Source: Bacteroides sp. (GTDB lineage: Bacteria > Bacteroidota > Bacteroidia > Bacteroidales > Bacteroidaceae). Taken from it: DNA of 64,000 bases. The position numbers were made by a program, and so were the translations under genes. Within the stretch, counting starts at the first letter, position 1. The number at the start of each line of letters is the position of its first letter. The notes under the pieces were generated by a model that was not told where the DNA came from, did not search any database, and worked only from the letters and a program-made list of their open reading frames with translations. The stretch covers positions 1-64,000 of the forward strand of contig NZ_JAQVBV010000026.1 in NCBI RefSeq assembly GCF_028690125.1, in the 5' to 3' direction. This document shows positions 18,896-26,947 of this stretch, piece after piece.

Positions 18896-20674
18896 TTATT
18901 TCTTTACCGGTCTGCTTGGTATCTTTTCAAAGATAGCTTTTATGCGTACTGTATCTAATTTGGCGCTTCGGTCGTAAGTATAAATACCATTTTTCTCTTG
19001 TTCGATATCGTTGAGCTGTGTATAACAGAATCCGGTCACATTTCCGGCGGCCTGTATAGCATTGACCTGTTTTTCCAAACGTTCATAGAGTGCGTCTTCA
19101 TTGCTAATCATTTCTCCATGTCCCCATGTCCTGTTGTTCGTATCTGATATATCCCATACCATACCTCCGAATTCACTGATGATTAAGGGCTGATTGGTAT
19201 AAGAATGCTGGTTCTTATTCGGTTTTAATCCTAGAGCGAAACGTGTTGCGTCGGACTCATAATTACTAATACTCCAAATATCGGTCAGGAAGTGAAAATT
19301 CGAACCCATATCGTTGAATGGGCGACTGGGATCGATTGCTTTTGTCAGTTTATGTGTATCGAATACCAAGCGCACGAATGGCAAAGGTATGCCGCCTATT
19401 ATATCCATTGGGTTATTGAAAGGGCCCCATGTGATAATGGAAGGATGATTGCGGTCGCGTTCGACTACTTCTATCCATTCACTGAGAAAATTACGTGATG
19501 CAAGTTCGTTACTACTACTCATTCCCCAGTTAGGAAATTCTCCCCAAGTGATAAAACCCAGCTTGTCTGCCCAATAATGGAAACGTTCTTCAAAAACCTT
19601 TTGATGGAGACGTGCGCCATTGAACCCGACGGCTTTACTTAATACGATGTCATTCTTTAGTGTTTCGTCGGTAGGTGCAGTCCAGATGCCATCAGGATAA
19701 TATCCTTGATTCATAATCAGACGTTGGAAGTAGGGTTCGTTGTTTAAGTAAAACTGGCCGTTGGCAGTATGTACTTTGCGCATTCCCACGTAAGATTTTA
19801 CTTCGTCAATGACCTGCCCTTTGGCATCCTTCACACGGTAAATGATGTCATAAAGATGAGGCGTTTCGGGACTCCAGAGCTTCATCTTTTTCACCGGCAA
19901 AATCAAATTATTGCCATTAGCGCAGTTGGATGTCAGTTTGGCTACCTTCTTCTTTCCGTCATACATCGTAACTTCCAGAGTCTGGTCATCAGATATCTGA
20001 TAAAATTGTGGAGTGATAACCAATTGTTTCTGGTCAATATCCGGGTTGGTTACCACCGCTTTCAATCCATAAGGAGAAACCGCTTCCATCCATACAGTTT
20101 GCCAGATACCTGTGACACGGGTATAAAAGCAGGCATAGGAATTTACATTAGCAGACTGTTTGCCCGATCCCTGAAGTCCTGAATTTATATCGTCCGATAC
20201 GGATACTACCAAATTGTGAGTCTTACCCGGTTGCGTTATATGGGTGATATCTATAGAAAAAGGAGAACTGCCGCCTTGATGAAAACCTACTTGCCGTCCA
20301 TCAATAAAGATACTGGCGGCATAATCTACGGCGCCGAAATGAAGCAGAACTTTTTTGTTGCTCCAGTCTGCGGGTATCGTCAGAGAACGTTGATACCACA
20401 TTCTCTTTATAAAGTTTGCGTAGTTTACTCCGGATAACTTACTCTCCGGGCAGAAAGGAACGATAATTGTTTTGCTGAGACCATTCGTAGTTGGCAAGTT
20501 ACGTTTCTCCCCCGAATTATCAAAATCGAATTCATAGGTCCATGCTCCGTTTAAATTAACCCAATCGGTTCTTTCAAATTGTGGACGCGGATATTCCGGT
20601 CTGGGAATATCATTCGTTGCCTTTGCTGCAAAAGAGAGTAATAGACTAACGAGAATCAGATGTGCTTTTCTCAT
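18896..20674 (-). CDS. GH2-family protein lacking the acid/base glutamate
   Basis: 592 residues with a signal peptide (1-19). Domains in GH2 order: sugar-binding jelly roll (about 25-200), immunoglobulin-like (about 205-300) and TIM barrel (about 305-590). The nucleophile is kept (Glu501 in PLIISEFGG). At the acid/base site, where GH2 enzymes read W.PFNE, this one reads HPSIITWGPFNNP, so residue 421 is Asn. I checked the codon (AAC) on the minus strand. It also lacks the usual extra C-terminal domains. It may be a binding or pseudo-enzyme, or use another acid. A weak -7-like TATTTTTG lies at 20730-20723. Confidence 0.85.
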   Translation of the reverse strand: MRKAHLILVSLLLSFAAKATNDIPRPEYPRPQFERTDWVNLNGAWTYEFDFDNSGEKRNLPTTNGLSKTIIVPFCPESKLSGVNYANFIKRMWYQRSLTIPADWSNKKVLLHFGAVDYAASIFIDGRQVGFHQGGSSPFSIDITHITQPGKTHNLVVSVSDDINSGLQGSGKQSANVNSYACFYTRVTGIWQTVWMEAVSPYGLKAVVTNPDIDQKQLVITPQFYQISDDQTLEVTMYDGKKKVAKLTSNCANGNNLILPVKKMKLWSPETPHLYDIIYRVKDAKGQVIDEVKSYVGMRKVHTANGQFYLNNEPYFQRLIMNQGYYPDGIWTAPTDETLKNDIVLSKAVGFNGARLHQKVFEERFHYWADKLGFITWGEFPNWGMSSSNELASRNFLSEWIEVVERDRNHPSIITWGPFNNPMDIIGGIPLPFVRLVFDTHKLTKAIDPSRPFNDMGSNFHFLTDIWSISNYESDATRFALGLKPNKNQHSYTNQPLIISEFGGMVWDISDTNNRTWGHGEMISNEDALYERLEKQVNAIQAAGNVTGFCYTQLNDIEQEKNGIYTYDRSAKLDTVRIKAIFEKIPSRPVKK

Positions 20675-20925
20675 GTTTTGTAATTTTTGTTTTTTGTATT
20701 ATTCAAGTATCTTAGTTGATTACAAAAATAAGAATTAAAGTGGATAAAAGAGGAAATTAATTGCTCAAATAAGGAAAATATCTGTTCATTCTTGAGGTAA
20801 ACTAGTTACATTTAGTACATATATAAAATAATAATGTAACAATTCCGGATTAGGTGGAAATTTTAGTTGGATGTGTTCTTTTATTTATAGTTATTTGTAT
20901 TCGGCAATGGTTATCTCAACTACTT

Positions 20926-20991
20926 AGTAGTAATGAATCAATTACCCGGTAGTAGTTAATCAATTACCAGGTAGTAATTCATCCACTACTA
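20926..20991. repeat. Array of three 22-nt-period repeats
   Basis: Units at 20926-20947, 20948-20969 and 20970-20991 follow each other with an exact 22-nt period. The first two share the core AATCAATTACC, and all three begin with (A/G)GTAGTA. It lies in the 569-bp noncoding stretch upstream of the GH2 gene. Without a constant repeat it cannot be a CRISPR array. Confidence 0.65.
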
Positions 20992-21035
20992 CTAGGCAAA
21001 TTGAAGCAATATTCGAATCTACTAAAGCTAAGAAT

Positions 21036-21123
21036 TATAGTGACGGTATATGCTTAATATAGTGACAATATATGATTATGATACTGTTGCTATAATTGCC
21101 GGATAGAGTCACTATTTTAATCG
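21036..21123. repeat. Second array of 22-nt-period repeats, different core
   Basis: Four units at 21036-21057, 21058-21079, 21080-21101 and 21102-21123. The first two share TATAGTGAC and TATATG; the fourth carries the inverted core GTCACTAT. The period is again exactly 22 nt, but the sequence is unrelated to the array just upstream. Confidence 0.6.
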
Positions 21124-21202
21124 AAGGAAGAAAGTCAGACAACGGAGAGTGGTATGTTATCTCGTCTATGTCTTTCTCGATTTGAAAAAGGTAAGAAATT
21201 AG

Positions 21203-21238
21203 AAAAGCGGTAAATGAACTAATTCATTTGCCGCTTTT
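21203..21238 (-). terminator. Terminator of the tRNA operon
   Basis: AAAAGCGGTAAATGAA (21203-21218) and TTCATTTGCCGCTTTT (21223-21238) form a 16-bp stem with one G-T pair. On the minus strand it is followed by a T-rich run, right after tRNA-Pro. Confidence 0.85.
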
Positions 21239-21243
21239 TACTG

Positions 21244-21316
21244 TCGGAATGAGGCGACTCGAACGCCCGACCCCTACGTCCCGAACGTAGTGCGCTACCA
21301 ACTGCGCTACATTCCG
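21244..21316 (-). tRNA. tRNA-Pro (CGG)
   Basis: 73 nt on the minus strand. The acceptor stem pairs CGGAATG with CATTCCG. The anticodon loop is TTCGGGA within a CTACG/CGTAG stem, giving anticodon CGG, and the T loop has GTTCGAGTC. No CCA is encoded. Confidence 0.95.
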
Positions 21317-21326
21317 CTCTCGAAAG

Positions 21327-21399
21327 TGGTGCCACCAGGAATCGAACCGGGGACACAAGGATTTTCAGTCCTTTGCTCTACCAACTGAGCTATGGCACC
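21327..21399 (-). tRNA. tRNA-Phe (GAA)
   Basis: 73 nt on the minus strand. The acceptor stem pairs GGTGCCA with TGGCACC. The anticodon loop CTGAAAA gives GAA, and the T loop has GGTTCGATTCC. It lies 10 bp upstream of tRNA-Pro in the same transcript. No CCA is encoded. Confidence 0.96.
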
Positions 21400-21417
21400 T
21401 TTTCTCGTTTGCGGGTG

Positions 21418-21447
21418 CAAAGATAAATATATTTTTTTATACTGCAA
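21418..21447 (-). promoter_or_regulatory. Promoter of the tRNA-Phe/tRNA-Pro operon
   Basis: On the minus strand: TTG (21447-21445), 19 bp, TATCTTTG (21425-21418), 19 bp before the tRNA-Phe 5' end. Confidence 0.75.
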
Positions 21448-21554
21448 GAACTTTTTTCGAAAAATATCCGGAATGCTATAAAAGAGAAGGAGAATAAATG
21501 CTGTAAAAGAGTTGTGAGTATTGTAAATAACAGGTAAGAGACTGGAATGCATGA

Positions 21555-21600
21555 AATAATCCCTTGATAGTTTCCCATGGGAAACTATCAAGGGATTATT
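21555..21600 (-). terminator. Perfect 46-bp palindrome, terminator of gadC
   Basis: The two 23-bp halves (21555-21577 and 21578-21600, core CCCTTGATAGTTTCCCA) are exact inverted copies without a spacer. It lies 35 bp after the gadC stop codon and ends in TTATT on the minus strand. Confidence 0.8.
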
Positions 21601-21634
21601 TTTATAAATTATTCTATACGATCTATACCACAGA

Positions 21635-23275
21635 TTAAGACGTTGGATTTTTGTCTTTACTGGTAGCAGTATCGGATGTATCCTCTGAACCTGTTGGAGA
21701 AGGCTTGCTTGATGAATCGACGGTTTCTCCTGTTGCAGTTGGTGTACTGGTATTTGTACTATAACTTGTTGTTGCAGAAGTAGTAGTGTCAGTTGAGCCA
21801 ACTTTAGTAGTAACAGGTTGAGCTTGTACCTCCCAATGGAACGGTTCGAAACTAGAATTCGGATCTACCCATGTAGGTTTCTTAGAAGCGTAGATGATGA
21901 ATGGAGCGATCACAACGATCAGAGCACCAATAATCAATACGGAGAACCATACAGTATTACTACCAGTCGAAATTTGGCTAGGAGGAATAAAACTCAATAT
22001 AAAAGCGAGCAAAGAACCCAAGAATCCTAGACCACCAACGATCCACATCAATCCATTACCACCTTTACCAATACGGAACGGACGGTCCAAATTCTTCATC
22101 TTGTAACGTAGAGCGATTGCTCCAGAGAACATCAACATATACATAATTAAGTATAAGATTACTGTCAATTGTGACAGTATCTGATAGAAACTTTGTACCG
22201 AAGGCATAACAACGAACAGAAGACTCAATACGGTTACTGCAATGCCTTGTACCAACAAAATATTTTTCTGAACACCTATCTTGTTAGTTTTTTGAAAGAA
22301 CGGAGGCATATAACCGGCTTTTCCAACGGCGAAAATACCTTTTGACGGACCGGCAACCCATGTCAAGACACCTGCCAATACACCGAATGCCAAGGCAATG
22401 GCGATGATTGGTGATAGCCAAGAGCTATGGATATATTTGAAGTAATTATCGAAACCGACAAGTAAGCTCTGAGTTAAACTGATGTCTTTGGTAGGAATGA
22501 TGATTCCTAGGGCAAAAGTACCTAATACGAAGATGATAACAGTGATAAAAGCACCGATAAATACAGCTTTCGGATAGTTTTTAGATGGATTCTCCATATC
22601 TTTTACATGAATACCGCCCATTTCCATACCTGCATAAAACAAAAAGATACTAGCTGCCAGTACGACGTTGTCGAAGTTAGTCAGGTCAGGGAAGAAACTA
22701 CTGTGGAAGTCAAGATTAGAGTGCCCGCCTGAAGCCAGATAAACGATTGCCAGAATGATCAGAAGAGCTGCAGGAATAATAGTTCCTACCATACCACCGA
22801 CTTTAGCTACTTTACCTACCCAACCCATACCTTTTAATGAAATGAAGGTAGCTAACCAATAAATGATAAGTACAACGGCTAGTGTGTAGTACTTATTGTT
22901 TGCCAATGTCATGTCGTGTGCATCATTTGAACCTATAAAGGCGATGGAAACAGCACCGAATGTCAATACGGTCGGATACCAAATGGTGCTTTCGATCCAC
23001 TGTACCCAAATGGCAAGAAATCCGAGTTTTTTTCCGTAAGCTTCGCCTACCCATCGGAACACACCACCTTGTTTATCTTGGAACATAGCTGCCAGCTCTG
23101 CTGCAACGAGCGATGTAGGGATGAGGAAAACAATAGCTGCAAAAAGATAATAAAAAGCTGAGCTCATTCCATAGACGGCCTCAGCTGGCAGTCCACGCAG
23201 GGATACTACTGCCGTAACATTCATGATAGCCAGAGTAAATACACCCAGCTTCACTACATTTTTAATATTTGCCAT
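21635..23275 (-). CDS. gadC: Glutamate/GABA antiporter with a long Ser/Thr-rich tail
   Basis: 546-residue APC-family transporter with about 12 membrane helices between residues 8 and 470. It brings glutamate in and exports GABA, so that decarboxylation by GadB removes cytoplasmic protons. Family patterns: TAVVSLRGLPAEAVYG near the start, FYAGMEMGGIHVKDMENPSKNYPKA and WVAGPSKGIFAVGKAGYMPP. From about residue 489 the last 58 residues are almost only Ser, Thr, Pro, Asp and Lys. E. coli GadC ends in a plug that closes the channel at neutral pH; this tail sits in the same place but has a different make-up. glsA and gadB lie 1 kb away on the same strand. Confidence 0.93.
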   Translation of the reverse strand: MANIKNVVKLGVFTLAIMNVTAVVSLRGLPAEAVYGMSSAFYYLFAAIVFLIPTSLVAAELAAMFQDKQGGVFRWVGEAYGKKLGFLAIWVQWIESTIWYPTVLTFGAVSIAFIGSNDAHDMTLANNKYYTLAVVLIIYWLATFISLKGMGWVGKVAKVGGMVGTIIPAALLIILAIVYLASGGHSNLDFHSSFFPDLTNFDNVVLAASIFLFYAGMEMGGIHVKDMENPSKNYPKAVFIGAFITVIIFVLGTFALGIIIPTKDISLTQSLLVGFDNYFKYIHSSWLSPIIAIALAFGVLAGVLTWVAGPSKGIFAVGKAGYMPPFFQKTNKIGVQKNILLVQGIAVTVLSLLFVVMPSVQSFYQILSQLTVILYLIMYMLMFSGAIALRYKMKNLDRPFRIGKGGNGLMWIVGGLGFLGSLLAFILSFIPPSQISTGSNTVWFSVLIIGALIVVIAPFIIYASKKPTWVDPNSSFEPFHWEVQAQPVTTKVGSTDTTTSATTSYSTNTSTPTATGETVDSSSKPSPTGSEDTSDTATSKDKNPTS

Positions 23276-23454
23276 AAGTTAAGGTTTTAAGTGAAATATT
23301 TTTTTAGTCAGTGTTTATAACAAGATTCCTTAGGAGATGTTTGCAATTTATAGTTCAAAGTTGGTTAATTAACAAATGTATACTGCTGGAACATTCGTCG
23401 CTTCTTTTTGTTTCTGTACATAATAATACTGGAAACTTTTTAAAATTAACAATT

Positions 23455-24237
23455 ATGAAATCCGCTCTTTCTGATTTTGTATGGGAGAAAAAGGGTATCT
23501 ACGGCATTCTTCATGTGGTCATTTTGTTGATGTCTCTTTTTCTGGTCATAAGTATTTCGATTGATACATTTAAGGGCATTCCCTTTTATACGCAATCTAC
23601 GTATATGAAGGTCCAGCTATGGATATGTATCTGGTTCTTGTTTGATTTTGTATTGGAATTCTTTCTGGCAAAGCATAAATGGCGTTATTTACGTTCTCAC
23701 TTTGTCTTCTTGCTAGTGGCGATTCCTTATCAGAATATTATTACTTATTATGGTTGGACATTTTCGCCGGAAGTTACTTATATGTTACGTTTTATTCCTT
23801 TGTTGAGAGGGGGATATGCACTCGCTATTGTAGTTGGATGGCTTACTTATAATAGAGCTTCCAGTCTTTTTGTCTCTTACCTGACGATGTTGCTTGCTAC
23901 TGTTTACTTCTCCAGTTTAGCATTCTTTTTACTCGAGCATAAAGTGAATCCTTTGGTTGTTGGATATGGTGATGCTTTGTGGTGGGCATTTATGGATGTC
24001 ACTACCGTTGGTTCGAATATTATAGCTGTTACTGTTACAGGGCGTGTATTGTCGGTCGTATTAGCAGCCTTGGGTATGATGATGTTCCCTATTTTTACAG
24101 TATATGTGACCAATCTGGTACAGAGTTCAAACAATAAGAAGAAACAGTATTACCAAGATCAGACTACACAACAGGTACAAACTGTGGCACAAGGACAAAA
24201 ACCACAGCAGCCTCCAACGGAGAAGGCAGATTCATAA
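23455..24237 (+). CDS. Voltage-gated-type ion channel in the gad cluster, unusual filter
   Basis: 260 residues from the ATG at 23455; an in-frame ATG at 23311 would add 48 residues without a plausible start context. Helices at about 17-36, 52-72, 82-100, 113-131 and 137-160, then a pore helix and a last helix (about 197-222). The filter region reads MDVTTVGSNI (residues 180-189), where K+ channels have TVGYG. A GYGD string does occur at 170-173, but ahead of the pore helix. The last 35 residues are Gln-rich. It lies between gadC and glsA-gadB on the other strand, so a role in charge balance under acid is plausible but inferred. Confidence 0.85.
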   Translation: MKSALSDFVWEKKGIYGILHVVILLMSLFLVISISIDTFKGIPFYTQSTYMKVQLWICIWFLFDFVLEFFLAKHKWRYLRSHFVFLLVAIPYQNIITYYGWTFSPEVTYMLRFIPLLRGGYALAIVVGWLTYNRASSLFVSYLTMLLATVYFSSLAFFLLEHKVNPLVVGYGDALWWAFMDVTTVGSNIIAVTVTGRVLSVVLAALGMMMFPIFTVYVTNLVQSSNNKKKQYYQDQTTQQVQTVAQGQKPQQPPTEKADS

Positions 24238-24288
24238 CAAAATACGTTTAATAAATATAAGTAAAAGCCTAATTCAGATAATAAAATT

Positions 24289-24325
24289 GAGGGCGTTATC
24301 CTTTTTACAGGATAGCGCCCTCTTT
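24289..24325. terminator. Bidirectional terminator between the channel gene and glsA
   Basis: GAGGGCGTTATCC (24289-24301) pairs with GGATAGCGCCCTC (24310-24322, one G-T pair) between converging genes; T-run TTT follows on the plus strand. Confidence 0.85.
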
Positions 24326-24346
24326 CACGTTGAAAAAAATCGAATT

Positions 24347-25312
24347 TTACTCCCCAACAATGATATGATTATTTCCGAATACGTTTAGACCAAGTTTATT
24401 CATAATGTACTGAATAGCCAGCTGAGCTTTAACGGAATTGCCTGCGCTGTCCAAAGGAGGAGCAAATGCAGCAATGCCAAACTGACCGGGCAAAATGCCC
24501 ATTACACCACCGCCTACACCTGTCTTGGCGGGAATACCTGAAGTATACATCCAGTCACCTGTATGTTCATAAAAACCTACTGCGGCAATCATTGCCGTGA
24601 TTTTAGGAGCTAGACTAGCCTCAAATACTTCTTTTTTAGTTACCGGATTCACTCCACCATTGGCTATTGTACCGGCGGCTACGGACAGCATCTGAGCAGT
24701 TACTCCTAAAGAGCATTGACGAGTATAGAGGTCTAATGACATATCCGGGTCGTCATAGATGCGGTTATAATTCTTCAGCAACCAAGCAATAGAACGATTG
24801 TTGAAGTTAGTATCTGATTCCGATTTGTACAATTCGGCAATCAGTTGAGGTGCACTACCACATAAGTCAGTAATATTCTCTACGATAGCATTCCATTTCT
24901 TAGCAGAGTCGCCAATCGGCTTTACCATGCTGCAAGCAGAGATTGCACCGGCATTTACCAACGGGGTAGAAGGATGATCGTTTTCTAATAAAATAGCGAT
25001 GATTGAGTTGAAAGGCAATCCGGTTGCATCAGCACCTATCTTCTCTAATATCTCTTTTGCACCGTACTGACGAAGTGCCAAAATAGCTGTATGTACTTTG
25101 GATACGGATTCAATACCGAAGCGGTAATCAGTATCTCCTACGTGTATAATTTGTCCGTTAAGCAGACAAATACTAATTCCGAAGAGATCTTTGTTTACAT
25201 TTGCCAGATAAGGAATATAGTCGGCATTTTTACCACCAGTATTCGTCTTTACCTGCTCATATGCTTCCTCTACCAATGCTTGTAATTGAGCAATAGTTAT
25301 TTTTTTATCCAT
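24347..25312 (-). CDS. glsA: Glutaminase A
   Basis: 321-residue serine-type glutaminase that turns glutamine into glutamate and ammonia in the cytoplasm. The catalytic S-x-x-K is Ser69-Val-Ser-Lys72 in FGIESVSKV. Other family motifs: LLENDHPSTPLVNAGAI, TRQCSLGVTAQMLS, and TSGIPAKTGVGGGVMGILPG. The length fits the family. It begins 8 bp after gadB ends, so both come from one transcript: glutaminase supplies ammonia and the glutamate that GadB then decarboxylates. This arrangement is known for gut bacteria using glutamine for acid resistance. Confidence 0.96.
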   Translation of the reverse strand: MDKKITIAQLQALVEEAYEQVKTNTGGKNADYIPYLANVNKDLFGISICLLNGQIIHVGDTDYRFGIESVSKVHTAILALRQYGAKEILEKIGADATGLPFNSIIAILLENDHPSTPLVNAGAISACSMVKPIGDSAKKWNAIVENITDLCGSAPQLIAELYKSESDTNFNNRSIAWLLKNYNRIYDDPDMSLDLYTRQCSLGVTAQMLSVAAGTIANGGVNPVTKKEVFEASLAPKITAMIAAVGFYEHTGDWMYTSGIPAKTGVGGGVMGILPGQFGIAAFAPPLDSAGNSVKAQLAIQYIMNKLGLNVFGNNHIIVGE

Positions 25313-25320
25313 AAAGCAAT

Positions 25321-26766
25321 TTATTTTTTAGCGGCTTTTTTGCGACGTCCACCATGATTAAATATTTTAGCTTCTACTGGCAAGTTCTTTTCCTGAGCCA
25401 AACGAGTAGGAGTCGGGAAGTCTAGTTTTTCCAATTCAACAATTGCATTCTTGATGTCACCCAACAACATATCTGCCATATCGCGGCTGAATCCCTGACG
25501 AACAACAATACGCATTACTACATAGTCTTGAAGTTTTTCAGGCAATGTATAAGCAGGAACCATCCAGCCATGTTGAGACAGTTTGTCTTGCAAATCATAC
25601 AGAGTCCATTTTGCAGTCTTAACATAATCCGGTTTCATGTACCAAATAAATAGCGGGTTCACTACTTCTTTAGAATAGTTTACGAATGGAGCCATCTTGG
25701 CTATTTCACCATGAAGATATTTAGCAATCTGCAAAGAATTGTACTGAACTTCCTTGTAACCTTGGAATCCTAAGCGGATGAATTGATAATATTGACCTAA
25801 TATCTGAGCAGCGGGACGAGAGAAATTTAAACCAACCTGAGTAATGTTAGCTCCGAGATAGTTTACACTGAATGACATTTCTTCCGGTAGATATTCTTTG
25901 CCTTTCCATACTACCCAGCCTAATCCCGGATAAACAAGTCCGAATTTATGACCAGATACACTGATAGAAAGTACCCATTTCAGACGGAAGTCCCATTTCG
26001 TTTCCGGATATAGGAATGGAAGAATGAAACCACCACTGGCGGCATCTACGTGGATAGGAATGTCATAACCTGTCTTTGCATTGTAAGCATCGAGAGATTT
26101 GTCAAGTGCTTCGACGTCATCATTCAATCCTGTCCATGTAACACCTTGGATAGGTACAATACAGATTGTGTTTTCATCACACATTTTCAATGCTTCTTCC
26201 GGATCGAGAGTAGTTTTTTCCAATGTCAAAGGTACTTCACGCATTTCAATCTGCCACAGTTGAGCAAACTTTTCCCAAACTACCTGGAAACCGGTTGAAA
26301 TAACGAAGTTTGGTTTATCAAACGGTTTGCCTTGAGCTTGTCTTTTTTTACGCCAACGCAACCAAGCTGCTACGCCACCTAACATACAAGCTTCGGAAGA
26401 GCCAATAGCCAAAGCGCCAGTTTTCCAAGTATCCTTTTCCGGAGAATTCCACAGGTTGGCAACGATATTGATACATTTACCATTCATTACTGCAATACGC
26501 GGATACTCAGTTTCATCGATGTAGTTGATGTTGATAGCCTCGTTCATCAGTTTCGTAGCATACTCGTCCATGTAAGTAGTGACGAAGGTTGCTAGATTTA
26601 GTCTTGGTTGAGTCTGTGCAAATGTTTCATCTTTCACCATTTGATATGCAATTTCAGGGGTAGTAGGACCATCAGGAATCTTTTCTACTGGTGAAGGTTG
26701 TAACATTCTGTTAGAACCAAATACATCTGTCTTGGCATCACCTTTTCTAAAGTTTAAATCTTCCAT
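25321..26766 (-). CDS. gadB: Glutamate decarboxylase
   Basis: 481-residue PLP enzyme that converts glutamate to GABA and CO2, using up a proton. The PLP lysine is Lys274 in VSGHKFGLVYPG; the cofactor-binding Asp241 is in HVDAASGGF; the substrate-pocket stretch is IGSSEACMLGG (121-131). The C-terminus is Lys/Arg-rich (HGGRRKKAAKK). Bacteroides GadB is a main source of gut GABA. It leads a gadB-glsA operon. A leader hairpin (arms about 26795-26802 and 26806-26813) lies 29 bp before the start, of unknown role. Confidence 0.97.
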   Translation of the reverse strand: MEDLNFRKGDAKTDVFGSNRMLQPSPVEKIPDGPTTPEIAYQMVKDETFAQTQPRLNLATFVTTYMDEYATKLMNEAININYIDETEYPRIAVMNGKCINIVANLWNSPEKDTWKTGALAIGSSEACMLGGVAAWLRWRKKRQAQGKPFDKPNFVISTGFQVVWEKFAQLWQIEMREVPLTLEKTTLDPEEALKMCDENTICIVPIQGVTWTGLNDDVEALDKSLDAYNAKTGYDIPIHVDAASGGFILPFLYPETKWDFRLKWVLSISVSGHKFGLVYPGLGWVVWKGKEYLPEEMSFSVNYLGANITQVGLNFSRPAAQILGQYYQFIRLGFQGYKEVQYNSLQIAKYLHGEIAKMAPFVNYSKEVVNPLFIWYMKPDYVKTAKWTLYDLQDKLSQHGWMVPAYTLPEKLQDYVVMRIVVRQGFSRDMADMLLGDIKNAIVELEKLDFPTPTRLAQEKNLPVEAKIFNHGGRRKKAAKK

Positions 26767-26947
26767 ACTTAATTTATTTTTATAAGGTTTAGGCGATGGG
26801 GATTTTCCCCGTCTAGTTTTTCACAACAACATTACATACTATTGAAAGTTTGCTGGTTTTACATTATTTGGCGTTTATTAAGGGGTGAACTTTATTGCAG
26901 TGTGATTGTTCTTTTCTAACCTAAATACTAACTATTATATAAATAAT

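Noticed and set aside
20926..21123. CRISPR-like array
   Set aside because: The units have no constant repeat separated by unique spacers; the 22-nt period covers the whole unit and drifts. No cas genes are in the window.
21307..21801. 164-codon minus-strand frame
   Set aside because: It runs through tRNA-Phe, the gadC terminator and the gadC 3' end in another frame, so it is not a gene.
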